A DNA stretch of 46,541 nt, from NCBI GenBank assembly GCA_946480925.1, contig CAMLLU010000045.1, positions 1-46,541 on the forward strand. The letters run 5' to 3'. The notes beneath the pieces were generated by a model. That model worked only from the letters and a program-made list of their open reading frames with translations, did no database searches and had not been told where the DNA came from. This DNA is from an uncultured Rivibacter sp. Lineage in GTDB: Bacteria > Pseudomonadota > Gammaproteobacteria > Burkholderiales > Burkholderiaceae. Both the position numbers and the translations under genes were made by a program. This document shows, piece by piece, positions 17,260 to 25,156 of this stretch. The first letter of the stretch is position 1. Every line of letters begins with the position of its first letter.

Positions 17260-18219
17260 ATGAGCTGGTTTCTGTTCAAGCGCGTGCTCACCTTTGCCGC
17301 CACCTTGCTGTGTGCGTCGGCGGTGATCTTCTTCGTGCTGGAGGTGCTGCCCGGCGATGCCGCGCTGGTGAGGCTGGGCGACACGGCCACGCCCGAGGCG
17401 GTGGCGGCCCTGCGCGCCGAACTCGGGCTCGACGAGCCGGCGCTGGTGCGCTACGGCGCGTGGCTCCTGGGCTTGTCGAGCGGCGACCTGGGCACCAGCG
17501 TGGCCTACGGCACGCCCGTTTCAGAGCTGATCGGCGAACGGCTGGTGGTGAGCCTGCCGCTGGCCGTGCTGGCGATGCTGCTGACCACCGTGGCGGCGCT
17601 CGCGCTGGGCCTGTATGCCGCGGCCAACCACAACAAGTGGGGCGACTTCGGCGTGATGGCCTTCAGCCAGCTGGGCATCGCCATTCCCAACTTCTGGTTC
17701 GCCATTCTGTTGATCCTGGTGTTCTCGGTGCAGCTGCGCTGGTTTTCGGCGGGCGGCTTCCCGGGCTGGACCGAAGAGGCCGGCGGCGGCTTCTGGCCGG
17801 CCTTGAAGGCGCTGGTGCTGCCGGCGGTGGCGCTGGCTTCGGTGCAGGCCGCCATCCTGGCGCGCATCGTGCGGTCTTCGGTGCTGGAGGTTCAGCGCGA
17901 GGACTTCGTGCGCACGGCGCGGGCCAAGGGCTTGTCCGCACGGGCCGCGTTGTGGCGGCACGTGTTGCGCAATGCGATGGTGCCGGTGGTGACGGTGATG
18001 GGGTTGCAGTTTGCGAGCTTGCTGACGGCGACCATCGTGGTGGAGAACGTGTTCTATCTGCCGGGGATCGGGAGGTTGGTGTTCCAGGCGATTGCGAATC
18101 GGGATCTGGTGGTGGTTCGCAATGTGGTGATGTTGTTGGCGGGGGTGGTGGTGGCGGTGAACTTTGTGGTGGATGTTTTGTATGGGGTGATTGATCCGAG
18201 GTTGCGCCGGTATGGATAG
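17260..18219 (+). CDS. ABC transporter permease, DppB/OppB family
   Basis: The 319-residue inner-membrane subunit has six predicted helices and the EAA loop in AKGLSARAALWRHVLRNA, where the ATPases dock. The N-terminus MSWFLFKRVLTFAATLL and the ending VDVLYGVIDPRLRRYG are typical of dipeptide/oligopeptide permease B. ATG at 17260 is chosen as the standard start of the family. Partner genes (second permease, two ATPases, binding protein) follow, but a 714-bp repeat block intervenes before the next gene. The last 180 bases are strikingly rich in G and T on the coding strand compared with the rest of the gene. Confidence 0.92.
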   Translation: MSWFLFKRVLTFAATLLCASAVIFFVLEVLPGDAALVRLGDTATPEAVAALRAELGLDEPALVRYGAWLLGLSSGDLGTSVAYGTPVSELIGERLVVSLPLAVLAMLLTTVAALALGLYAAANHNKWGDFGVMAFSQLGIAIPNFWFAILLILVFSVQLRWFSAGGFPGWTEEAGGGFWPALKALVLPAVALASVQAAILARIVRSSVLEVQREDFVRTARAKGLSARAALWRHVLRNAMVPVVTVMGLQFASLLTATIVVENVFYLPGIGRLVFQAIANRDLVVVRNVVMLLAGVVVAVNFVVDVLYGVIDPRLRRYG

Positions 18220-18324
18220 GTGCTTCTTTGCGGGGGGTGTCTTGTCGATGTGGCAGCCCGCCGGGATGCGCGCCCGGCAGCGGGGTAGCTTTCTTTTGCG
18301 TGCCCAAGAGCTCGCGAAGCGGGG

Positions 18325-18358
18325 GCCTGCTCACTTCGCGCAGCGAAGTTACGCAGGC
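18325..18358. repeat. 34-base hairpin repeat, copy A
   Basis: Outer arms GCCTGC and GCAGGC enclose ACTTCGC and GCGAAGT. The same 34-base structure occurs at 28597-28630 with four base differences, two pairs of arm positions having changed together so that pairing is kept. Confidence 0.75.
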
Positions 18359-18824
18359 ACCAAAGTCACCAAAGAAAAGGGCACCCTGCCGTGCTCGGTC
18401 CGCCCTGAACGGGCGGACTACCCTGCGGAGCTTGTGCCATGAGGGCAGGCAAAGAACTCGCGCCTGCGGGGCTCAGACAGCTTTGCCTGACCGCTACGCG
18501 GCAACCCTCATGTCACGACGCCCCGCAGGCGGCACAGAAGGGGACCCAAAAGCTTGTTCGACGAGCCGGCTTGGGGCCGGCCGCCCCGCGCAGACCGCTG
18601 CGGCCCTTCGGTACATCAGGGCGAACGGACTGTGGCGGTTCGCCACGAACCAGATGAAGGCCAGGACCTTCACGCGCCGGCCTGGGAGGCCGGCACTAGC
18701 AGCGCTACTGAGAAGCCAGCGGAACGACGGTACCTTGGGCGAGAGAGCCAAGGCGTATCGCGGTGGATGTCGGGCGGGGTCTCAAGAGAAGCAAGGGCCG
18801 AATGCGGTTCAGGCCCTCTTCTTT

Positions 18825-18862
18825 GGTGACTTTCTTCTGGGCCCCCGCAGAAGAAAGTTACC
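18825..18862. repeat. 15-bp stem hairpin at the end of the repeat block
   Basis: GGTGACTTTCTTCTG pairs with CAGAAGAAAGTTACC (one G-T pair) around an 8-base GC-rich loop, about 70 bases before the second permease gene. If transcribed it would form a very stable hairpin in the operon mRNA; no T tract follows, so it is not a standard terminator. Confidence 0.6.
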
Positions 18863-18933
18863 CGCCTGCCGGGGCGGATTCCCGGCGGGCTGTCTCCTCG
18901 ACAAAACACACCCACAACAAAAACAAAGAACAC

Positions 18934-19770
18934 ATGAAAACGTTCTGGCCCCAAGCCAAACACCACCGCAGCTTCCTCCTGGGCGCAACGCTGGTCACGC
19001 TCCTGCTCCTCACAGCAGCCCTGTCGCTCATCTGGACCCCCCACAACCCCACCGACCTCAACATCCCCCAAAAACTCCACCCCCCCACCCCAACCCACTG
19101 GCTAGGCACCGACTCCCTAGGCCGAGACGTCGCCACCCTCCTCATGGTCGGCGCCCAGAACTCCATCGCGGTCGGAGTCATCGCGGTAGCCATCGGCGTC
19201 CTCCTGGGCGTCACGCTGGGCGCCATCGCCGCCGCCCAGAAAGGCTGGGTGGAAGAACTCGTGATGCGCGCCTCCGACTTCACCTTCGCCTTCCCCGCGC
19301 TCCTCACCGCCATCATGCTCACAGCCATCTACGGCCCGGGCCTCGTCACGTCGGTGGTGGCCATCGGCATCTTCAACATCCCCGTCTTCGCGCGCATCAC
19401 CCGCGGCGCCGCCAACGCCGTGTGGGCACGCGAATTCGTGCTCGCGGCCCAGGCCTGCGGCAAGGGCCATGCGCGCATCACGCTCGAGCACGTGCTGCCC
19501 AACATCGCGCCCATCCTCATCGTGCAGATGACCATCCAGTTCGCCACCGCCATCCTGGCCGAGGCGGCGCTGTCCTACCTGGGCCTGGGCACGCAGCCGC
19601 CGCAGCCTTCGTGGGGCCGCATGCTCAACGAGGCGCAGACGCAGATGTTCCAGGCACCGCAACTCGCCATCTACCCGGGGCTGGCCATCGCGCTCTCGGT
19701 GCTCGGGCTCAACCTGCTGGGCGACGGGCTGCGCGACCTGCTCGACCCGCGCCTGGCCAGGCAGCGCTGA
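18934..19770 (+). CDS. ABC transporter permease, DppC/OppC family
   Basis: The 278-residue second permease has an N-terminal helix (FLLGATLVTLLLLTAALSL), the characteristic HWLGTDSLGRDVATLLMVGA segment, and an EAA loop in CGKGHARITLEHVLPNIAP. It pairs with the DppB-like subunit to form the channel. The ATG at 18934 lies after an A/C-rich leader with no clear Shine-Dalgarno (AAAGAA at best). The first 70 codons are unusually rich in C and A (CCC, CTC, CTA, GGA codons), the mirror image of the skew at the end of the preceding gene; the rest of the gene is normal. Confidence 0.92.
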   Translation: MKTFWPQAKHHRSFLLGATLVTLLLLTAALSLIWTPHNPTDLNIPQKLHPPTPTHWLGTDSLGRDVATLLMVGAQNSIAVGVIAVAIGVLLGVTLGAIAAAQKGWVEELVMRASDFTFAFPALLTAIMLTAIYGPGLVTSVVAIGIFNIPVFARITRGAANAVWAREFVLAAQACGKGHARITLEHVLPNIAPILIVQMTIQFATAILAEAALSYLGLGTQPPQPSWGRMLNEAQTQMFQAPQLAIYPGLAIALSVLGLNLLGDGLRDLLDPRLARQR

Positions 19771-19798
19771 ACACACCACGCATACCAACAACAAACAC

Positions 19799-20323
19799 AT
19801 GGCACGCAACATCGAGATCAAGGCACGGCTGCCGCAAGGCATCGAAGCGCTGCGCCCCGCGGTGCGCCGCATTGCCGGCGTGCGAGGGCCCGAACGCATC
19901 GCGCAGGACGACACCTTCTTTCCCTGCGCGCAGGGCCGTTTGAAGCTGCGTGCGTTCTCTGCCCATGAGGGCGAGCTCATCTTCTACCAACGCACCGACG
20001 AAGCCGGCCCGAAGGCTTCGTTCTACGTGCGCTCGCCCACCGCCTCGCCCGACACGCTGCGCGAGGTGCTCACGCTGGCTCATGGCGGCGTGAGCGGCCG
20101 CGTGCGCAAGCGGCGCGAGCTGTGGCTGGCCGGGCGCACGCGCATCCACCTCGATGCCGTCGAAGGCCTCGGCCAGTTCCTCGAGCTCGAGGTGGTGCTG
20201 AAGGAAGGCGAAGACGAAGCGGCCGGCGTGGCCGAGGCGCAGGCATTGCTGCAGCAGCTCGGCATCGACGAGGGCCAGCTGCTGCGCGGTGCTTACGTGG
20301 ACCTGCTGACAGCCGCCGCATGA
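19799..20323 (+). CDS. CYTH-domain protein (class IV adenylate cyclase / triphosphate tunnel family)
   Basis: The 174-residue protein is a CYTH fold: NIEIKAR at the N-terminus (the first Glu of the ExExK motif is Asn), QDDTFFP, RLKLRAF, FYQR, VRKRRELWL, RTRIHLDAVEGLGQFLELEVVL. Family members hydrolyse triphosphates or make cAMP. It lies 28 bases after the DppC-like permease and its TGA overlaps the ATG of the DppD-like ATPase, so it is translated as part of the peptide transporter operon. Its role there is unknown; regulation of uptake or turnover of a phosphorylated substrate is conceivable. Confidence 0.88.
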   Translation: MARNIEIKARLPQGIEALRPAVRRIAGVRGPERIAQDDTFFPCAQGRLKLRAFSAHEGELIFYQRTDEAGPKASFYVRSPTASPDTLREVLTLAHGGVSGRVRKRRELWLAGRTRIHLDAVEGLGQFLELEVVLKEGEDEAAGVAEAQALLQQLGIDEGQLLRGAYVDLLTAAA

Positions 20324-21324
20324 CACCGCTGAACCCTGTGACGCCGTTGCTCGAAGTCGAAGACCTGCGGGTGCGGCTGCGCACGCCGCGTGGCGAGGCG
20401 GAAGCGTTGCGGGGCGTGAGCTTCACCATGCAGCGCGGCGAAACGCTGGGGCTCATCGGCGAGTCGGGTTGCGGCAAGTCGATGACGGCGCTGGCGGTGA
20501 TGGGGTTGCTGCCCGAAGGCGCGGCGGTGGGCGGCAGCATCCGCTTCAACGGGCAGCAGCTCGTCGGCATGGCAGACGCATCGCTGTGCACGCTGCGCGG
20601 CCACCGCATCGCGATGGTGTTCCAGGAGCCGATGACGGCCTTGAACCCGCTGCACACCGTCGGCCACCAGGTGGCCGAGCCGCTGCGGCTGCACAAGGGC
20701 CTGGGCGCGGCTTCGGCGCGGGCCGAGGCGTTGCGCCTGCTGGAGCGCGTGCAGCTGCCGCAGGCCGCGCAAAGGCTCGACGCCTACCCGCACCAGCTGT
20801 CGGGCGGCCAGCGGCAGCGCGTCACCATCGCCATGGCGCTGGCCTGCGGGCCCGGGCTGCTGATCGCCGACGAGCCCACCACGGCGCTGGATGCGAGTAC
20901 GCAGCGCGAGGTGCTCTCGCTCATCGGCGAGCTGGTGCGCGAGGCGGGCATGGGGCTGCTGCTCGTGTCGCACGACCTCGCGTTGATGGCCGGGCACGTG
21001 CAGCGCCTCATGGTGATGTACGGCGGCAGCGTGGTCGAAAGCGGGCCCACGGCCGAGGTGTTCAAGCGGCTGGCCCACCCCTACAGCCGCGGGCTCTTCG
21101 CGGCACGCCCCCGCCTGGGGCGAGGGCGCGGCGAGCGGCTGCCCACCATTGCCGGCCGCGTGCCCGACCTCGCCGACCTGCCGCGCGACAGCTGCCCGTT
21201 CGCCGACCGCTGCCCGTGGGTGGTGCCGGCGTGCCGCACCGCGCTGCCGCCGGCCTTCGACGTGGGGCCCGGCCACCATGCGCGCTGCATCCGCATCGAC
21301 GACGTGCTGGAGACGTGCGCATGA
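20320..21324 (+). CDS. ABC transporter ATPase, DppD/OppD family
   Basis: The 334-residue ATPase has Walker [10 protein letters not shown] loop [11 protein letters not shown], signature LSGGQRQR, Walker [13 protein letters not shown] and the switch His in VSHDLAL. The C-terminal tail has the [14 protein letters not shown] cluster that, with a later Cys (HHARC), is typical of the oligopeptide/dipeptide family and may bind an iron-sulfur cluster. Start at ATG 20320 overlaps the CYTH stop by four bases. An open extension to 20122 is not used because it covers the CYTH gene. Confidence 0.94.
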   Translation: MTPLNPVTPLLEVEDLRVRLRTPRGEAEALRGVSFTMQRGETLGLIGESGCGKSMTALAVMGLLPEGAAVGGSIRFNGQQLVGMADASLCTLRGHRIAMVFQEPMTALNPLHTVGHQVAEPLRLHKGLGAASARAEALRLLERVQLPQAAQRLDAYPHQLSGGQRQRVTIAMALACGPGLLIADEPTTALDASTQREVLSLIGELVREAGMGLLLVSHDLALMAGHVQRLMVMYGGSVVESGPTAEVFKRLAHPYSRGLFAARPRLGRGRGERLPTIAGRVPDLADLPRDSCPFADRCPWVVPACRTALPPAFDVGPGHHARCIRIDDVLETCA

Positions 21325-22118
21325 ACGGGCCGCCGCTGCTCGACGTGCGCGACGTGGTGCGCCATTACCGCCTGCCGCGCGAGAGCCTGTTCCATGCGCG
21401 GCCGGTGGTGCACGCGCTCAACGGCGTGAGCCTGCGGCTGGAGGCCGGCCGCAGCCTGGGCATCGTGGGCGAATCGGGCTCGGGCAAGTCCACGCTCGCG
21501 AGGGTGGTGATGGCGCTCGAGAAGCCTGACGCCGGCCAGGTGCTGCTGGCCGGCACCGACCTGCATGCGCTGCCGCGCGCCGGGCTGCGCCATGCGCGGC
21601 GCGATTTCCAGATGGTGTTCCAGGACCCATACGGCTCCCTCGACCCGCGCCAGCGCGTGGGCACCATCGTGGCCGAGCCGCTGGCGGCGCTGGGCGGCGT
21701 GCACAAGAGCGAGCGCGATGCGCGCGTGGCCGAGTCGCTAGAAGCCGTGGGCCTGCGCGCTGGTGATGCGCAGAAGTACCCGCACGAGTTCTCCGGCGGC
21801 CAGCGGCAACGCATCGCCATCGCGCGGGCGCTCATCACGCGGCCCAGGCTCATCGTGGCCGACGAGCCGGTGAGCGCGCTCGACGTTTCGGTGCAGGCGC
21901 AGGTGCTCAACCTGCTGCAGGACCTGCGCGAGCAGTTCGGCATCAGCTACCTGCTCATCAGCCACGACCTCGCGGTGGTGGACCACGTGTGCGACGAGGT
22001 GGCCGTGATGCAGCACGGGCGCATCGTGGAGCAGGGGCCGCCGCAGCAAGTGTTCTGCGAGCCACAACACGCCTACACCCGCACGCTGCTCGACGCCTTG
22101 CCGCCGGTTTTGTCATGA
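21321..22118 (+). CDS. ABC transporter ATPase, DppF/OppF family
   Basis: The 265-residue ATPase pairs with the preceding DppD-like one. Walker A is GESGSGKS, Q loop VFQDPYGSLDPR, signature FSGGQRQR, Walker B LIVADEPVSALD and switch ISHDLAVVDH. It starts at ATG 21321, four bases inside the upstream gene. It is a little short because it ends at DALPPVLS, without the Cys-rich tail found in many DppF proteins. Confidence 0.94.
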   Translation: MNGPPLLDVRDVVRHYRLPRESLFHARPVVHALNGVSLRLEAGRSLGIVGESGSGKSTLARVVMALEKPDAGQVLLAGTDLHALPRAGLRHARRDFQMVFQDPYGSLDPRQRVGTIVAEPLAALGGVHKSERDARVAESLEAVGLRAGDAQKYPHEFSGGQRQRIAIARALITRPRLIVADEPVSALDVSVQAQVLNLLQDLREQFGISYLLISHDLAVVDHVCDEVAVMQHGRIVEQGPPQQVFCEPQHAYTRTLLDALPPVLS

Positions 22119-22160
22119 TGGCGCGTCCGTGACCGCCAGCCCCAACAGGAGAAAGCATCC

Positions 22161-23648
22161 ATGAGGTTCCCGCTTCGTGCCGCCGCCGTGTTCGTCGTTT
22201 CGAGCGCACTGGCGCTGGCCGCTGCCGCGCAAGGCCGCAAGGACACGGCCGTCATCGGCATCACGCTCGAGCCGCCGGGCCTGGACCCCACCACCGCGCC
22301 GGCCGCGGCCATCGGCGAGATCGTGCACTACAACGTGCTCGAAGGCCTCACGAAGATCAACATGGACGGCACGGTGAGCCCGCTGCTGGCCGAAAGCTGG
22401 AAGCTCGAGCCCGACGGCAAGACCTACACCTTCAAGCTGCGCCGCGGCGTGAAGTTCCACGACGGCGAAGCCTTCGACTCGGCCGACGTGAAATGGAGCT
22501 TCGAGCGGGCCAAGGCAGAGGGCTCCACCAACAAGGCCAAGAAGCAGGTGTTCGACAACATCGCGCGCATCGATACGCCCGATCCGCACACGGTGATCGT
22601 CACGCTCAACAACGCCGACGGCGACTTCCTGTTCCGCATGGGCGAGAACACCGCGGTGATCCTCGACCCCAAGAGCGCACCCGGCACCGCCACCAGGCCG
22701 GTGGGCACCGGGCCTTTCGTGTTCGGCAGCTGGGCCAAGGGCTCGGCCGTCACGCTCAACAGGTGGGACGGCTACCGCAACGCCGCCGCGGTGAAGCTGA
22801 AGCGCGTGACCTTCCGCTTCATCAACGACCCGGCCGCCCAGGTGGCTGCGCTGCTGGCCGGCGACGTGGACGCCTTCCCGCGCTTCCAGGCCTCGCAGAG
22901 CCTGGCGCAGTTCAAGAGCGACCCGCGCTTTTCGGTGGCCGTGGGCGGCACCGAAGGCAAGACCATGCTCAGCATCAACAACCGCAAGAAGCCGCTCGAC
23001 GACGTGCGCGTGCGCCGCGCCATCGCCCATGCCATCGACCGCAAGGCGCTGATCGACGGCGCGATGGACGGCTACGGCCAGCCCATCGGCAGCCACATGG
23101 TGCCCAGCGACGCGGGCTACGTGGATCTCACCGGCACCTACCCCTACAACCTCGAGAAGGCCAAGGCCTTGCTCAAGGAAGCGGGCGTGGCCACGCCGCT
23201 GCAGCTCTCGCTCACGCTGCCACCGCCGCAATACGCGCGCAAGGGCGGCGAGATCGTCGCGGCGCAGCTGGCCAAGATGGGCATCGTCGCGAAGATCGAA
23301 AACGTCGAGTGGGCGCAGTGGCTCTCGGGCACCTTCAAGGGCAACTTCGACCTTTCGATCGTGAGCCACGTCGAGCCGCTGGACGTCATGGTCTACGCGA
23401 ACCCGCAGTACTACTTCGGCTACGACTCCAAGCCCTTCCAGGCGCTGATGAAGAAGTACAACGAGACCACCAACGCGAAGGAGCGCACCAGGCTCATCGG
23501 CGACGCGCAGCGCATGCTCGCCACCGACGCGGTGAACGCCTGGCTGTTCCAGCTGCCGCAGTTCGCGGTGGGCAACGCGAAGCTCAAGGGCTTGTGGAGC
23601 AGCTCGCCGGTGTTTGCGAACGACATGGCCACCGTCTCGTGGCAGTGA
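22161..23648 (+). CDS. ABC transporter peptide-binding protein, SBP family 5 (DppA/OppA-like)
   Basis: The 495-residue periplasmic protein has a Sec signal (MRFPLRAAAVFVVSSALAL then AAAAQG as the cleavage region). The family-5 core is clear: LEPPGLDPTTAPAAAIGEIV, YNVLEGLTKI, LAESWKLEPDGKTYTFKLR, GVKFHDGEAFDSADVKWS. AGGAG precedes the ATG by eight bases. It delivers the substrate to the permease encoded upstream. Because an amidase and a TTC38-like protein follow in the same operon, the natural ligand may be an amide or amidated compound rather than a plain peptide; that is inference. Confidence 0.93.
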   Translation: MRFPLRAAAVFVVSSALALAAAAQGRKDTAVIGITLEPPGLDPTTAPAAAIGEIVHYNVLEGLTKINMDGTVSPLLAESWKLEPDGKTYTFKLRRGVKFHDGEAFDSADVKWSFERAKAEGSTNKAKKQVFDNIARIDTPDPHTVIVTLNNADGDFLFRMGENTAVILDPKSAPGTATRPVGTGPFVFGSWAKGSAVTLNRWDGYRNAAAVKLKRVTFRFINDPAAQVAALLAGDVDAFPRFQASQSLAQFKSDPRFSVAVGGTEGKTMLSINNRKKPLDDVRVRRAIAHAIDRKALIDGAMDGYGQPIGSHMVPSDAGYVDLTGTYPYNLEKAKALLKEAGVATPLQLSLTLPPPQYARKGGEIVAAQLAKMGIVAKIENVEWAQWLSGTFKGNFDLSIVSHVEPLDVMVYANPQYYFGYDSKPFQALMKKYNETTNAKERTRLIGDAQRMLATDAVNAWLFQLPQFAVGNAKLKGLWSSSPVFANDMATVSWQ

Positions 23649-23657
23649 GCGAACGCC

Positions 23658-25058
23658 ATGGCTGATCTGCATGAACTGGGCGCGGTCGAGCTGATCGGGC
23701 TCTACCGCAACAAGCAGGCCTCGCCGGTGGAGGCCACGCAGGCCGTGCTCGATCACATCGCGCGCTGGGAGCCGCACCTTGCGGCCACCTACGCACTCGA
23801 TGCCGACGTGGCGTTGGCGATGGCGCGCGATTCAGAAGCGCGCTGGCTCGCCGGCCGGCCGCTCGGCGAGGTGGACGGTGTGCCCACCATGCTGAAGGAG
23901 AACATCGCCACGCGCGGCGTGCCGGTGCCGCTGGGCACCGCGGCCACCGAGCTGGTGCCCGCGCCTGAAGACGCACCCCCGGCGGCGCGGCTGCGCGAGG
24001 CCGGTGCGGTGTTCCTCGGCAAGACCACCATGCCGGACTACGGCATGTTGTCCTCGGGCCTGTCGAGCTTCCACCCGCTCACGCGCAACCCCTGGGATTT
24101 GCGCAAGAACCCCGGCGGCTCCAGCTCGGGTGCCGCAGCCGGCGCGGCCGCGGGCTACGGCCCGCTGCACGTGGGCACCGACATCGGCGGCTCGGTGCGG
24201 CTGCCGGCCGGCTGGTGCGGCCTCTTCACCCTGAAGCCCAGCCTGGGCCGCATTCCCATCAAGCCGCCTTACCCCGCCCGCGTGGCGGGGCCGATGACGC
24301 GCACCGTGGCCGACTCGGCGCTGCTGATGCAGGTGCTCTCGCGCCCCGATTGGCGCGACCACATGAGCCTGCCGTACCAGTCCATCGAATGGCAGGCCCA
24401 GCTCGAAGGGCGCGAGCTGAGGGGGTTGCGCGTGGGCCTGTGGCTCGACGCGGGCTGGGGCACGCCGGTGGAGCCCGAGGTGCAGGCCGCGGTGGTGGCC
24501 GCGGCCCGGCAGTTCGAAGCGGCCGGGGCCATCGTCGAGCCCATCGCGCCGTGGTGCCAGCGCTCGATGATCGAAGGCGTGGACCGCTTCTGGCGCATGC
24601 GCTCGTGGATCGACATGGGCGCCTTGCCCGAAGCGCGGCGCAACAAGGTGCTGCCCTTCATCCGCGCCTGGGCCGAAGGCGGCGCCCACCTGAGCGGCGA
24701 AGAGGTGTTCAAGGGCTACAGCCAGATGCTCACCATTCGCGAGGCCACCGTGGCGGCCACGCAGGCCTTCGACTACGTGCTCTCGCCCACCGCACCTATG
24801 CCGGCCTTCGCCGCCGAGCTGCCGTGCCCCACCAACGACGTGACACGCCCGTTCGACCACATCGCCTTCACGCTGGTCTACAACATGAGCGAGCAGCCGG
24901 CCGCGTCCATCAACTGCGGCTACACGGGCGAGGGCCTGCCCATCGGCCTGCAGATCGCCGGCCGCCGCTTCGACGACCTGGGCGTGCTGCAGGTGGCCCG
25001 GGCCTGGGAGCAGATGCGCGGGCCGCAAAGGCCTTGGCCGACCCCACCGCAAGCGTAG
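23658..25058 (+). CDS. Amidase of the amidase-signature family
   Basis: The 466-residue enzyme hydrolyses carboxylic amides using the Ser-cisSer-Lys triad: Lys80 in GVPTMLKEN, cis-Ser155 in NPGGSSSGAAAG and nucleophile Ser179 in GTDIGGSVRLPA, with the canonical 24-residue spacing between the serines. It starts 9 bases after the binding-protein stop and is part of the transporter operon, suggesting that imported amides or ureido compounds are cleaved in the cytoplasm. No signal peptide. It is not GatA, whose gene neighbours are absent. The specific substrate is open. Confidence 0.92.
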   Translation: MADLHELGAVELIGLYRNKQASPVEATQAVLDHIARWEPHLAATYALDADVALAMARDSEARWLAGRPLGEVDGVPTMLKENIATRGVPVPLGTAATELVPAPEDAPPAARLREAGAVFLGKTTMPDYGMLSSGLSSFHPLTRNPWDLRKNPGGSSSGAAAGAAAGYGPLHVGTDIGGSVRLPAGWCGLFTLKPSLGRIPIKPPYPARVAGPMTRTVADSALLMQVLSRPDWRDHMSLPYQSIEWQAQLEGRELRGLRVGLWLDAGWGTPVEPEVQAAVVAAARQFEAAGAIVEPIAPWCQRSMIEGVDRFWRMRSWIDMGALPEARRNKVLPFIRAWAEGGAHLSGEEVFKGYSQMLTIREATVAATQAFDYVLSPTAPMPAFAAELPCPTNDVTRPFDHIAFTLVYNMSEQPAASINCGYTGEGLPIGLQIAGRRFDDLGVLQVARAWEQMRGPQRPWPTPPQA

Positions 25059-25062
25059 TCAT

Positions 25063-25086
25063 GCGGGCGGCGTTATCGTCGCCCGC
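25063..25086. other. 10-bp stem hairpin inside the operon
   Basis: GCGGGCGGCG and CGTCGCCCGC pair with one G-T pair around TTAT, directly after the amidase stop. There is no T tract, so attenuation or mRNA processing between the amidase and downstream genes is more plausible than full termination. Confidence 0.45.
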
Positions 25087-25156
25087 AGCCCATGAGTGTC
25101 CCCACGGCCGCGCTGCGCCCAGCCGCCCCCGCGGGGGCAAGGAGAGTGAGCCATCC

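Larger units (their letters stand above)
18220..18933. repeat. Mosaic of intergenic hairpin repeats inside the transporter operon
   Basis: 714 bases with no supported gene between two permease genes that normally overlap. It contains several strong hairpins: 18325-18358; 18398-18418 (GTCCGCCC/GGGCGGAC, 5-base loop); and 18825-18862. Three pieces recur in the block at 28422-28731: a GACCGCTGCGGCCC piece (18593-18606), the 34-base hairpin, and the end piece CCGGCGGGCTG followed by CTCCTCGACAA (18882-18903). Open frames across it have poor codon structure and no homology I can recognise. It looks like a composite of dispersed extragenic palindromes, and may or may not stop transcription. Confidence 0.7.

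Noticed and set aside
18228..19943. 571-residue frame across the repeat block
   Set aside because: Runs through hairpin repeats and out of frame over the DppC-like gene; Pro/His/Arg-rich with no domain.
24215..25156. Extension of the TTC38-like protein to 757 residues
   Set aside because: The extension lies wholly inside the amidase gene in another frame; ATG at 25157 has a ribosome site and begins the family homology.
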